Assembly: GCF_016863395.1 (NCBI RefSeq) | Contig: NZ_BOOU01000012.1 | Location: 62,001-126,000 of the forward strand | From: Sphaerisporangium rufum | Lineage (GTDB): Bacteria > Actinomycetota > Actinomycetes > Streptosporangiales > Streptosporangiaceae | Reading direction: 5' to 3' | Length of the DNA stretch: 64,000 nt | Shown here: piece after piece, positions 43,337 through 51,702 of the stretch | How positions within the stretch are numbered: position 1 is the stretch's first letter | How the letters are laid out: each line of letters starts with the position of its first letter | Made by a program: the position numbers and the translations under genes | The notes under the pieces: model-generated | Databases searched by the model: none | Seen by the model: the letters and a program-made list of their open reading frames with translations, nothing else | What the model was told of the DNA's origin: nothing

Positions 43337-43350
43337 TAACCCTGCGTCAA
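43321..43350 (-). promoter_or_regulatory. Promoter of the lacI-ABC-GH130 operon
   Basis: On the minus strand TTGACG (43345-43350), an 18-bp spacer and TTTAAT (43321-43326). The -10 box lies between the two operator copies, so repressor binding would block it. Confidence 0.65.
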
Positions 43351-43409
43351 GGGTCCGGCCAACCGGCGGCCAAGACACCGCCAACGGCCGATCCGGTCGA
43401 TTCGCGAAA

Positions 43410-43422
43410 CGTGACGGTCACG
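43410..43422. promoter_or_regulatory. Palindrome upstream of the BP74-like gene
   Basis: CGTGAC-G-GTCACG, a perfect inverted repeat 60 bases before the start of the BP74-like gene. Candidate regulator site; the cognate factor is unknown. Confidence 0.4.
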
Positions 43423-43482
43423 GAGTGTTACGGTACGTGGCGAACGGTCGCGGACGCGACCCGGCAGGTACCGGAGGTTCCC

Positions 43483-43974
43483 ATGCGACATGTCTCCACC
43501 ACCAGGCCCGCAACCCCCATGGTGACGCTGCTGCTCACCGCGCTGCTCGCCATGCTGGCCCTGCCCGCCATGGCGGGGTCCGCCGCCGCGGCGGCGGCCG
43601 GCGGCACCGGGCCGGCCGCCGCCGAGAACGAGGCGTACTTCGCCTTCGACTACCCACCGTCACGGGAGACGGTGGTCATCAAGCTCACCGACCCCGAGAA
43701 GATCCAGCACGCCCGCGACCTGCTCGCCGGCAAGACCCAGGACCGGCCGCACGTCATGGGCCGCCTCGTCAAGCGCCCCGAGCCGTACAACCCCGGCTGG
43801 AGCTTCCACCTCGACCCGGCGACGATCAGCTTCTTCCAGGTCGCGATCGAGGTCTGCGACGCCAGCCCGCACTACGTGGAGGAGCACCTGGACGAGGCGG
43901 GCGGCGCGTTCCTGCCCGGCCTGTACTGGTGCCCGTGGGGCTCCCGCCTGGTGCGCGAGGTCCCCAAGGGCTGA
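43483..43974 (+). CDS. Secreted BP74-like protein
   Basis: 163 residues from the ATG with GGAGG upstream. The longer frame from 43318 is untranslated leader. The signal peptide is [36 protein letters not shown]. The mature domain ([77 protein letters not shown]...[20 protein letters not shown]) matches the BP74 N-terminal-domain family of small secreted actinomycete proteins. Two Cys pairs are possible. The family is named after a Dictyostelium prespore protein and its bacterial role is unknown. It is convergent with the MGH1-like gene across a hairpin. Confidence 0.8.
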   Translation: MRHVSTTRPATPMVTLLLTALLAMLALPAMAGSAAAAAAGGTGPAAAENEAYFAFDYPPSRETVVIKLTDPEKIQHARDLLAGKTQDRPHVMGRLVKRPEPYNPGWSFHLDPATISFFQVAIEVCDASPHYVEEHLDEAGGAFLPGLYWCPWGSRLVREVPKG

Positions 43975-43985
43975 CCCGGTTCGAA

Positions 43986-44024
43986 CCGTCGCCCGGCCCC
44001 GCCACGAGGCGGGCCGGGCGACGG
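43986..44024. terminator. Bidirectional terminator hairpin
   Basis: A 14-bp perfect stem (CCGTCGCCCGGCCC pairing with 44011-44024), extended by a one-base bulge and three more pairs around an ACGA loop, between the convergent BP74-like and MGH1-like genes. Confidence 0.75.
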
Positions 44025-44082
44025 CCGGGTGTCCCGGCCGCGGGGACGTTCCCGTCCGCGCGTCCCCGCGGCCGGACGCCGG

Positions 44083-47000
44083 TCAGGTCCCGTAGGCCCG
44101 CACCTCCAGCAGGCCCACCGCGTTCGAGCCGTTGCCGGTGAGCAGCACCCGCAGCCGGGTGGTGCTCGTCGCGGTGAACGTCACCGGGTTGAAGGCGTTC
44201 TTGGCGAGCCCGTATCCGCTCGCGCCGGGCACGTCGGCGTAGGTGCTTCCGGTCCAGTACTGCAGCCGCCACGACGCCGGCATGTCGATGCCCTGATCGT
44301 CGTCGAAGAAGTACACTTCCGCCCTGTTCAGCGTGCGCGCGGACGGCCAGGTGAGGTCCACCCACTGCTCCCCGGTCCGCGGCCAGCAGCCCCAGCGCGG
44401 GTTGACGGTGTCGTTGGACGACGGCGGCAGGATGCCGTCGTTGACCGCCGCCACGCTCTCCCAGGACGAGGTGTACGACGCGGTCGCGGTGGCGGACGGT
44501 GCCAGGTTCTCCGGGCCCGGCGGGGGGTTCTGCGGGCCGCCCCGGTTGAACACCTTGATCTCGGTCAGCCCGGTCCGGGCCCCGGCGGCGGCGTCGGTCA
44601 CCACCCGCACCCGGCTCGCGGTGACCGCCGGGAACCGCACCAGGTTGTAGTTCGCGCGCGGCGCCGCCGGGGTCTTCGCCTGGCCGGGCACCGAGGTCCA
44701 GGCGCCGCCGGTGGAGTACTGCACGTCGTAGCCCGCCGGTGCCCGGTAGGTCGTGCTCGCCGGCCGGCTGTCCTTGAAGTACAACCGCACCTCGTCGAAC
44801 GACCGCGAGGATCCGAGATCGAGCGCGAACCAGTCCTGCCCGGCCGTGGTGCCGCCCCAGAACGGCTCGTTGGTGGGCGGCCCGTCGACCGCTCCGGCCA
44901 GGACGCTGCCGGCGGCGGTGGTGGAGGCGGAGGCGGCGGCGCCGGTCGCCAGGTTCGGCAGGTCGGCGGTCAGGTCGATGCCGGCCTTGGCCAGCATGTC
45001 GGTCATCCGGTCGTCGGCCTGCCGCACCTGCGCCGGCGCCTGCAGCCCCGGCACCGCGATGTGGTGGGTGACCGTCCCGGTGGTGGTGACGTCCCCGGTG
45101 GCCGGGTCCCAGGTGAACGGTACCAGCGAGCTCACCGTGGCGGCCCGGGTCCCGTTGACGAAGATCGAGTACCCTTCCGGGACGCCCGGGTAGCGGACCA
45201 CGCCGTCGGCCGGGTCGTCCCAGACGATGGTCAGGTCGGCGTTGCGGTAGCGCAGGTTGTTGACCGTGAAGTTCGGCCAGCCGATGCCGATCGGCGACAG
45301 CTCCACCTTGGCGTCGTTGCGCGGCCGCAGCCCGGCCACGTCCTCGATCACCGTCCAGTTGCCGCTGCCGAGGATGTTGTGGTGGATCCACGACCGGTAC
45401 TGGATGGACGAACCGTTCCAGTCCGCCCAGAACTCGTTGGCGTCCGGCCAGGCGGTGTTGCCGCCGACGTACTGCGCCCAGGCGTTCCAGTAGAGCAGCT
45501 TCTTGTAGTCGGTGGCGCTCATCCAGGGGTTCGGATAGTTGCGCAGCACCGAGGAGTACAGCCGGAACTGCACGGTGGAGTTGATGGTGGAGAAGTTGTT
45601 CGATCCCGGCTGCCCGGCCGCCGCGGCCGCGGCCTTGTCCACCTGGTCGGCGGTGTAGAAGGGGAAGATCGGGTAGTGCGCCGGGTCGTCGAACAGCCGC
45701 AGCGCCTCGCGGTAGGTCGCGGTATTCGGCACCGCGCCGACCGAGAACGGGTAGTAGTTGTTGATCTCCTTCCACGGCACCCACTCGCCGGTCGATTTCA
45801 GCCGGTGCTCGAACAGCCGGCGGTTCGGGTTCCACAGCACGTTGACGATGGCGTCCTTGATCTGCCCGGCCAGCGTGCGCATCTCGTTCGCCTTGGCGGT
45901 GTCGCCGGCCGCCTCGTAGGCCTGCGCCGCGGCCAGCGCACCGCTGTACTGGTAGGCCGACTCGGCGCGGTCCATGGTGCCGGGCTTCCAGTGGAAGGAC
46001 ACCGCGTCGGCGTCGTTGCCGGTCAGCGCCCCCCAGTCGTACTCGATCAGCTTGTTGCGGTCGTGGTCGTAGTAGGCGAGCTGGTCCTTGACGTCCTGCT
46101 CGGCGTAGCGGGCCAGGCGGGCGGCGATGGCCGGCCGGCCGCCGTGGATCTGGTAGCTGCGCCAGGCCGCCTCGCCGATGTACTGGGTGTAGCTGTTGGA
46201 CCAGTTCTCCGGGTCGCCCGGGTTGTCGCGGAAGCGGCCGCTCTTGGAGACCTGGCCGGCGCTCAGCCAGTCGCCGTAGGCGTACAGCGGGGTGCGCAGG
46301 TACTTCAGGTCGTCGATGTGCATCGGCTGGGTGAGCGCGATCGCGTTGTTGTAGCCGAGTGCGCCCTCCACCGAGGTGGGGAACTGGAAGGTCTGCCCGG
46401 GGATGTCGGCGTCGAGGTTGTTGAAGCGCATCAGCCACCAGCGGTAGTAGATGTTCTTCTTGATGGCCGGCTCCGGCACGTCGATGTAGGGCACGTTGCG
46501 TGCCCACCACAGGTTGTAGGCCCGCACGTGGGTGGCGAACGCGGTGGCGGGGGAGTAGCCGGCGTAGGCGTTGTACTCGGTCAGCGAGGCCGGGATCTCG
46601 TCGGTGACGAAACCCATCACCACCTTGGTGGTGACCGTGGCGCCGGCGGCGATCGTCACCGAGCGGTTCAGCCCGCCGCCGCTCGCGGTGAAGCCGTCGC
46701 CGGTGAGCCGCGGGCGGATGGTGGTGAGGTTGTTGTAGGCGTTCACCTGGCCGGTCAGCTCGCCGCCGCCGCCGGAGGTCGCGTACGGCGAGGTGGCGCG
46801 CAGCTGGAGCGTGGTGGCCGCGGAGCCGTTGTTGGTGATGGCGAGGTTCGTCACCGCGACGTTGTCGTCGGTGATGAACTTCGTCTGCTCGACCCGCACC
46901 GAGCCGCCGGTATGCACGCTCTTCCAGTGGCTCGGCGCCTGCCGGCGGCTGGACACCTGTTCGGTGAAGGTGCCCGGGGTGATCGCGACGGTGTAGGCGT

Positions 47001-47373
47001 TGTCGTCGCTGATGCTCTCCCAGTAGGCCACCCGGCCGCCGAAGCCGAGCGTCCCCGGGTTGTGCGTCTTCATGAACAGGGCTCGGCCGCGGGACATCAG
47101 CCAGTCGCCCGCCGGGTCGGCGCCGGTGCGGGCCAGCAGCCGGTCCATCCAGAAGTCGGTGCCCGAGCTCTCGGCGTCGTAGATGGCCTTCATCATGTCG
47201 CCGGTGGTGTAGCCCACCGGCGCGGCCGGGACCGCCGGGCCGGTGAAGGCCGGGAGGCCGATGGTCTGCGCGGCCTGAGCCGGCCCCGCGACCAGCGTGG
47301 CGGCGGCGAGCAGCAGCGCGGTGACGATCGCGCGTGCCCGGCGTGGTCCGGGTGCTCTGCGTACTGTCGTCAT
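44083..47373 (-). CDS. Secreted MGH1-like glycoside hydrolase with two discoidin domains
   Basis: 1096 residues with a signal peptide (ends AQA, about 35). Residues 60-290 form a beta-sandwich (FMKTHNPGTLGFGGRVAYWESISDDNAYTVAITPG). About 290-720 is an (alpha/alpha)6-type catalytic domain like mannosylglycerate-hydrolase-type (MGH1-like) GHs: ARNVPYIDVPEPAIKKNIYYRWWLMRFNN, FPTSVEGALGYNNAIALTQPMHIDDL, SNSYTQYIGEAAWRSYQIHGG, KPGTMDRAESAYQYSGALAAAQAYEA. The C-terminus has two F5/8C discoidin (CBM32-like) repeats at about 850-960 and 970-1095, each ending in a (L/V)LEV/LTEI strand. It is exported and probably trims a complex glycan. It lies seven bases after the GH43 gene, in the same operon. The exact bond is unknown; the locus suggests arabinose-containing material. 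Confidence 0.82.
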   Translation of the reverse strand: MTTVRRAPGPRRARAIVTALLLAAATLVAGPAQAAQTIGLPAFTGPAVPAAPVGYTTGDMMKAIYDAESSGTDFWMDRLLARTGADPAGDWLMSRGRALFMKTHNPGTLGFGGRVAYWESISDDNAYTVAITPGTFTEQVSSRRQAPSHWKSVHTGGSVRVEQTKFITDDNVAVTNLAITNNGSAATTLQLRATSPYATSGGGGELTGQVNAYNNLTTIRPRLTGDGFTASGGGLNRSVTIAAGATVTTKVVMGFVTDEIPASLTEYNAYAGYSPATAFATHVRAYNLWWARNVPYIDVPEPAIKKNIYYRWWLMRFNNLDADIPGQTFQFPTSVEGALGYNNAIALTQPMHIDDLKYLRTPLYAYGDWLSAGQVSKSGRFRDNPGDPENWSNSYTQYIGEAAWRSYQIHGGRPAIAARLARYAEQDVKDQLAYYDHDRNKLIEYDWGALTGNDADAVSFHWKPGTMDRAESAYQYSGALAAAQAYEAAGDTAKANEMRTLAGQIKDAIVNVLWNPNRRLFEHRLKSTGEWVPWKEINNYYPFSVGAVPNTATYREALRLFDDPAHYPIFPFYTADQVDKAAAAAAGQPGSNNFSTINSTVQFRLYSSVLRNYPNPWMSATDYKKLLYWNAWAQYVGGNTAWPDANEFWADWNGSSIQYRSWIHHNILGSGNWTVIEDVAGLRPRNDAKVELSPIGIGWPNFTVNNLRYRNADLTIVWDDPADGVVRYPGVPEGYSIFVNGTRAATVSSLVPFTWDPATGDVTTTGTVTHHIAVPGLQAPAQVRQADDRMTDMLAKAGIDLTADLPNLATGAAASASTTAAGSVLAGAVDGPPTNEPFWGGTTAGQDWFALDLGSSRSFDEVRLYFKDSRPASTTYRAPAGYDVQYSTGGAWTSVPGQAKTPAAPRANYNLVRFPAVTASRVRVVTDAAAGARTGLTEIKVFNRGGPQNPPPGPENLAPSATATASYTSSWESVAAVNDGILPPSSNDTVNPRWGCWPRTGEQWVDLTWPSARTLNRAEVYFFDDDQGIDMPASWRLQYWTGSTYADVPGASGYGLAKNAFNPVTFTATSTTRLRVLLTGNGSNAVGLLEVRAYGT

Positions 47374-47380
47374 CGGTGCC

Positions 47381-48808
47381 TCATCCCGCCGCGCTCGAGG
47401 TGCCGGCCTGCAGGGCCATCCATTCCAGGACCCCGGTGGAGTACCCCGGCCTGGAGGTGATGTTCAGCCGCAGCCGGGTGGTGCTGACCGCGGGGAACGT
47501 GGTGACGTTGTAGGCGTTGCCCGCCACCCCGCAGGCCGACTGGCCCGGGACGTCGGCGTAGGCGCCGCCGGTCCAGTACTGCACCCGGCAGGAGGCCGGC
47601 AGGTCGATGCCCAGGTCGTCGTCGAACCAGTAGGTGGCGACCCGGTCGACGCTCCGCGCGGACGGCCACTGGTACTCGATCCATTCGGTGCCCTGGTGGT
47701 TCCAGTTGCCGTAGGCGCCGTGGGAGTGGTCGGCCGACCCCGTCGGCACGTACCCGTCGTTGATCGCGCCGAGCGTCTCCCAGGACGACACGTAGGAGGT
47801 GCTCGCGGCGGCGCTCGGCGCCAGGTTCGTCCCGGCCGGCTGCCCGTTCCCCGGGCCGGTGCCGGTGGTCTGCACGACCTTCCGCATGGTGCCGTCGGCG
47901 TTCCAGTAGAGCTTGTCCAGGGTGACCGACCGGCGGAAGTTCCCGCCGCCCGGGGCGTTCGCGTTGTGGTAGACCATGTACCACTGGCCCTTGAACTCGA
48001 TGATCGCCGGGTGGTTGGTGGTGGAGGTCACCTGGTCCAGCACCACGCCGCGGTGCGTCCACGGCCCGAGCGGGTTGCTCGCGGTGGCGTACCGGATGCA
48101 GGCGTAGCCCGGTGCCGAGCAGCCGGAGTCGTTGGCGGCGTAGGCCAGGTAGTAGGTCCCGCCGCGCTTGAACATCCAGGGCGCCTCCCAGAAGTTCGAC
48201 ACGCCGCTCGGGGTGATCACCGACCCGTTGATCGAGGTCATGTCCGGGTTCAGCCGGGCGGCACGCAGGCCGTAGTAGGACCCCCAGTACATGTAGACCT
48301 GGCCGTCGTCGTCGGTGAAGACGGTGGGGTCGATGTTGAGCGGCGAGGAGTTCGGCGTGCCGTCGCTGACCAGCGGGCCGCCCTTGGCGTCCCGGAACGG
48401 GCCGAGCGGGGAGTCGCCGACCGCCACCCCGATGTCCATCCAGCCGGCGCCGTTGCCGTTGACCGGGACGTACCAGTAGTACTTGCCGTTCGCGCCGCGC
48501 TCCACCTCGCCGGCCCAGGCGTCGGCGCCCGCCCAGGAGAAGTCCGAGACGGCGAGCCGGGCGCCCTGGTCGGTGAAGGTGGCCGCGTCGGTGGAGGTGA
48601 ACACGTGCCAGTCGCGCATCACGAAGTTGGTGCCGCCCGGCGGTGCCTCGTCGTGCCCGGTGTAGAGGTACAGGGTGTCGCCGACCACCAGGGCGGCGGG
48701 GTCGGCGGTGTAGATCGCGGTGGTGATCGGCGCGGCGGCGCCCGCGGGGACACCGGTGAGCAGGACGAGCAGGCCCGCGGCGAGCGCGGCCGGCCATCGT
48801 CGTTTCAT
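47381..48808 (-). CDS. Secreted GH43 glycosidase with C-terminal discoidin/CBM32-like domain
   Basis: 475 residues from the ATG at 48806-48808 with GAGGAG eight bases upstream; the 15 codons before it read through the operator. The signal peptide ends GAA|AP. The five-bladed GH43 propeller has Asp36 (TADPAAL, general base), Asp160 (SPLNIDPTVF, pKa modulator) and Glu208 (SNFWEAPWMF, proton donor). Residues 340-470 are a discoidin fold very similar to the last domain of its neighbour. It probably releases arabinose or xylose units outside the cell. Transcription starts from a TTGACA/TATCTT promoter with two kinds of LacI-type operator, then continues into the MGH1-like gene. Confidence 0.88.
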   Translation of the reverse strand: MKRRWPAALAAGLLVLLTGVPAGAAAPITTAIYTADPAALVVGDTLYLYTGHDEAPPGGTNFVMRDWHVFTSTDAATFTDQGARLAVSDFSWAGADAWAGEVERGANGKYYWYVPVNGNGAGWMDIGVAVGDSPLGPFRDAKGGPLVSDGTPNSSPLNIDPTVFTDDDGQVYMYWGSYYGLRAARLNPDMTSINGSVITPSGVSNFWEAPWMFKRGGTYYLAYAANDSGCSAPGYACIRYATASNPLGPWTHRGVVLDQVTSTTNHPAIIEFKGQWYMVYHNANAPGGGNFRRSVTLDKLYWNADGTMRKVVQTTGTGPGNGQPAGTNLAPSAAASTSYVSSWETLGAINDGYVPTGSADHSHGAYGNWNHQGTEWIEYQWPSARSVDRVATYWFDDDLGIDLPASCRVQYWTGGAYADVPGQSACGVAGNAYNVTTFPAVSTTRLRLNITSRPGYSTGVLEWMALQAGTSSAAG

Positions 48809-48825
48809 GGGGGATGCTCCTCGAT

Positions 48826-48839
48826 TGTTAACGTTAACA
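48826..48839. promoter_or_regulatory. 14-bp LacI-type palindrome in the GH43 leader
   Basis: TGTTAACGTTAACA is a perfect palindrome with a central CG, as is usual for LacI-family operators. It is 18 bases before the GH43 start, about 65-80 bases downstream of the probable transcription start. It differs from the AGGTTTTCG elements and is probably read by a different repressor, the best local candidate being the second lacI gene. Confidence 0.7.
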
Positions 48840-48902
48840 TCGGGCTGGGGCAAGGGGGTGCCGATGACGGTGCGTCGGCAGGACGCGGTCGAGGTTCCTA
48901 AA

Positions 48903-48918
48903 AGGTTTTCGAAAGATA
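48903..48918. promoter_or_regulatory. LacI-type operator (AGGTTTTCG element) on the GH43 promoter
   Basis: AGGTTTTCGAAAGATA covers the -10 box of the minus-strand promoter; its core TTTCGAAA is palindromic. It shares AGGTTTTCG with 49032 and 53908. Confidence 0.7.
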
Positions 48919-48941
48919 AACGCGCTGACGGAAGGTGTCAA
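48913..48941 (-). promoter_or_regulatory. Promoter of the GH43/MGH1-like operon
   Basis: On the minus strand TTGACA (48936-48941), exactly 17 bp, then TATCTT (48913-48918). Consensus -35 and good -10; start site expected near 48906, giving a leader of about 98 bases. Confidence 0.75.
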
Positions 48942-49031
48942 GAGTTGTCGGCGGTCGTAGGCTTCCAAAGCCCTATGACCTGTGCTTACATCCGTGTGGC
49001 TATTTCAGTAGCGTTTTCATCGCTACGAAAA

Positions 49032-49046
49032 AGGTTTTCGAAGCCT
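49032..49046. promoter_or_regulatory. AGGTTTTCG operator element, copy behind GH127
   Basis: AGGTTTTCGAAGCCT, near-palindromic, 67 bases beyond the GH127 stop. Possibly an auxiliary operator for the GH43 promoter 90-110 bases away (DNA looping) or for an unseen second promoter. Confidence 0.6.
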
Positions 49047-49112
49047 AGTCGTGGGCCTGGACGGGGGCGAGCCCGCGGCGCCCCGTCCCGGTCCCGGAGC
49101 GCCGCGGGGTCT

Positions 49113-50945
49113 TCAGACGGGCAGCCAGACCCGCATGGTGGCCGGGCCGCGATTCCCCCACCGGTGGTAGGGCACCAGGCGCAGCACGGTGTCCGCGCCG
49201 GCCGCCTCACCTCCGGGACGGGCGTCCCGGCCGCCGGGTGCCGGGCCGTACGGCCAGCCGGGTTCCGCCGGGACGCCGATCTGCGCCGCGACCTCCAGTT
49301 CCACCGCGCCGGCCACGGCGTGCTCGGCGGGCGGCCCGGTCCGGGCGGTCACCGCGTCCAGGCTCGGCGTGCCGCCCGCCGACTCGGCGCAGTACACCAG
49401 CGGGCCCCGCTCGACGGCCGCGGTGCCGCGCAGCGCGTCGATCCGCGGGTCGGGATAGGTCCAGCGCGGGGTCACCGGCAGGTCCAGGCACAGCTCGTCG
49501 CCCGCCCGCCACGGCCCCTCGGCCACCGCGTACCCGGGCCGCGCCGGCTGGTGACCGGGGCGGCCGGCGGCCGGCCGCCGCGACAGCCGGGCCCCCTCCG
49601 CCCAGGCCGGGACGCGCAGCGCGATCCGCCCGGCGCCGTCGGCCAGCACCCGGACCCGCACCTCGCCGACCCAGGGGTAGCCGGTCTCCACCCGCAGCCG
49701 CAGGTCCCCGTGCCGGATCTCGGCCGGCGTCGGGTGGTCGATGCGCACGCCGGCGGCGTCCCCGGTGGCCAGCAGCCCGGGCAACCAGGCCAGCGTCCGG
49801 GCCACGTTGGTGGGGCAGCACGACACGTCGAACCAGGGAGAGCGCAGCCCACCCTCGGCCGCGTGGTTCACCCCGGCCCGCGGCTCTTCGGGCACCCGGA
49901 CCTGCAGCGGGTTGGTGTAGAAGAACGAGCGCCCGTCCAGCGCCGGCGCGGTGGCCAGCACGTTGTACATGGTCCGTTCGGCCAGGTCGGCGTAGCGGGC
50001 GCGGCCGGTCGCCAGATGCAGCCGGTGCGCCAACATGATGGACGCCACCCCCGCGCACGTCTCGGCGTAGGCCCGGTCCGGCGGCAGCTCGAAGTCCTCG
50101 CCGAACGACTCGTGATCGTGCCGCGAGCCCATGCCGCCGGTCAGGTGGGTGCGGGCGGCGATGGTGCGCTCCCACTGCGCCTCCACCGCGGCCAGCAGCT
50201 CGCCGTCGCCGGTCTCGACGGCCACGTCCACCGCGCCGGCGGCCAGGTACAGGGCGCGGACCGCGTGCCCGCGCAGCACCCGGGCCAGCCGGACCGGCCG
50301 GTCGTCCTGGAAGTAGGCGCGGCCGGCCGGCACCTCGCCCAGCGCGGGTGTGCCGCGGCGGGCGACGAACCTGGCCGCCATCTCCAGGTACCGCTCGGTG
50401 CCGGTGGCGCGGTACAGCTCCACCAGCGCCATCTCCACCCCCGGGTGGCCGCACACCTCCGGGGCGTCCATGAACCGCCGGCACACGTGGTCGGCGGCCC
50501 GCCGCGCCACCGCGGTCAGCTCGTCCTCGCCGTGCACGCGCAGCCGGGCCACCGCCGCCTGGATGAGGTGGCCGTAGCAGTACAGCTCGTGGCCCCACGC
50601 GAAGTCGAGGTAGCGGGTGCCCTGCCAGCGCGTGTTGAGGTAACCGTCGGGCTCCTGGGCGCGGGCGACCAGCGCGGCCAGCTCCGGCAGGCCCGGGTCG
50701 CCGGACCAGGCCATCGCCTCCAGCAGCTTGTAGACCTCCGAGTCGCTGAACTCCCTGCCGCGCCGGGGCGCGCCGCCGCGGAAGTTGCCGATCCAGCCCT
50801 CCTTGTCCATCCACTCCCGGCAGTGCGCGACGATCACCTCCCGGCCGAGGGCCACTCGGTCCCCCCAGAAACCGGGGAGCGGGCGCACGGCGTCGAGGCC
50901 GAGGGGGGACAGGACTCCCGAGGACGGCAGCACAGGGTTAACCAC
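49113..50945 (-). CDS. GH127 beta-L-arabinofuranosidase (HypBA1-like)
   Basis: 610 residues; GTG start at 50943-50945 overlapping the permease stop by eight bases. The (alpha/alpha)6 barrel contains the complete HypBA1 active site in order: Glu279 (HDHESFGEDFELP, acid/base), Glu295 and Cys297 (AYAETCAGVA), Cys376 and Cys377 (FDVSCCPTNVAR). The last four match the zinc-bound Glu338/Cys340/Cys417/Cys418 set, with Cys376 as nucleophile. Spacings 279-295 (16) and 295-376 (81) agree with the reference enzyme. No signal peptide, so it works in the cytoplasm on arabinofuranosides imported by the ABC transporter encoded just upstream. It is the last gene of that operon. Confidence 0.92.
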   Translation of the reverse strand: MVNPVLPSSGVLSPLGLDAVRPLPGFWGDRVALGREVIVAHCREWMDKEGWIGNFRGGAPRRGREFSDSEVYKLLEAMAWSGDPGLPELAALVARAQEPDGYLNTRWQGTRYLDFAWGHELYCYGHLIQAAVARLRVHGEDELTAVARRAADHVCRRFMDAPEVCGHPGVEMALVELYRATGTERYLEMAARFVARRGTPALGEVPAGRAYFQDDRPVRLARVLRGHAVRALYLAAGAVDVAVETGDGELLAAVEAQWERTIAARTHLTGGMGSRHDHESFGEDFELPPDRAYAETCAGVASIMLAHRLHLATGRARYADLAERTMYNVLATAPALDGRSFFYTNPLQVRVPEEPRAGVNHAAEGGLRSPWFDVSCCPTNVARTLAWLPGLLATGDAAGVRIDHPTPAEIRHGDLRLRVETGYPWVGEVRVRVLADGAGRIALRVPAWAEGARLSRRPAAGRPGHQPARPGYAVAEGPWRAGDELCLDLPVTPRWTYPDPRIDALRGTAAVERGPLVYCAESAGGTPSLDAVTARTGPPAEHAVAGAVELEVAAQIGVPAEPGWPYGPAPGGRDARPGGEAAGADTVLRLVPYHRWGNRGPATMRVWLPV

Positions 50946-51702
50946 GCAGGGCTCCAGACATGAATCCGCGCACGTAATGGCGCTGGAGGACGACGAAGAG
51001 GATCAGGCAGGGGACGGCCATGACCATCACCCCGGCCTGCAACATGCCGTAGTCGACGGCGCCGAAGGTGTGCTGGGTCATGCTGACCACGGCCACCGGC
51101 AGAGTGAACGAGGCGCCGTCGTTGAGCAGGATCAGCGGGGCGAAGAAGTCGTTCCAGGAGGCGAGGAAGGCGAACAGCCCGACGGTGACCAGCCCCGGCC
51201 GCACCGCGGGCAGCAGCACCCGGGCGAACACCCGGAAGGTGCCGCACCCGTCGACCTGCGCCGCCTCGCCCAACTCCCGGGGGACCGCCTCGAAGGCGTT
51301 GCGCATCATGTACAGCGCGAACGGCAGCTGGAACATCACGAACACCAGGGCCAGGCCGACCAGGGAGTTCTGCAGCCCGAGGTGGCCGAGCAGCACGTAC
51401 AGCGGGATCAGGATGGTCGCGTACGGCACCATCAGGACGGCCAGCGTGGTGAGGAACAGCAGGTTCTTGCCGGGGAAGTCGAAGCAGGCGAAGGCGTAGC
51501 CGCCGAGCGCGGAGACGGCCAGCGTGCCGGCCACCGTCATGAGCGACACCAGCGCGCTGTTGGCGGCGTAGGTGCCGAGGCCCTCGCCGTACCGGGCCAC
51601 CCGCAGGTAGTCGGCCGGGTCGGCCAGCGACGCCCAGCCGCTCCACAGCAGCGGGAACAGGAACAGCACCGCCAGCGCCGACAGCGTCGTGTAGTACCTC
51701 AC
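50938..51702 (-). CDS. ABC sugar permease, MalG type (arabinoside locus)
   Basis: 254 residues; GTG start in a GTGA overlap with the MalF-type gene. Six membrane helices and the EAA loop ELGEAAQVDGCGTFRVFARVLLPAVRPGL. The sequence YTTLSALAVLFLFPLLWSGWASL at the N-terminus is a CUT1 first helix. It is slightly shorter than usual at the N-terminus. It partners the MalF-type protein, and the shared ATPase is encoded elsewhere. Confidence 0.92.
   Translation of the reverse strand: MRYYTTLSALAVLFLFPLLWSGWASLADPADYLRVARYGEGLGTYAANSALVSLMTVAGTLAVSALGGYAFACFDFPGKNLLFLTTLAVLMVPYATILIPLYVLLGHLGLQNSLVGLALVFVMFQLPFALYMMRNAFEAVPRELGEAAQVDGCGTFRVFARVLLPAVRPGLVTVGLFAFLASWNDFFAPLILLNDGASFTLPVAVVSMTQHTFGAVDYGMLQAGVMVMAVPCLILFVVLQRHYVRGFMSGALRG

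Larger units (their letters stand above)
48809..49112. promoter_or_regulatory. 304-bp control region between GH127 and GH43
   Basis: No gene. It holds, from right to left, an AGGTTTTCG element at 49032-49046, arms TAGCG/CGCTA at 49009-49025, the GH43 promoter at 48913-48941 overlapped by an AGGTTTTCG element at 48903-48918, and the TGTTAACGTTAACA palindrome. The 48897-49050 part is clearly AT-richer than the flanks. Confidence 0.7.

Noticed and set aside
43318-43482. Longer start for the BP74-like protein
   Set aside because: The extension reads through the LacI operator and a palindrome. The internal ATG has GGAGG and is followed at once by a signal peptide.
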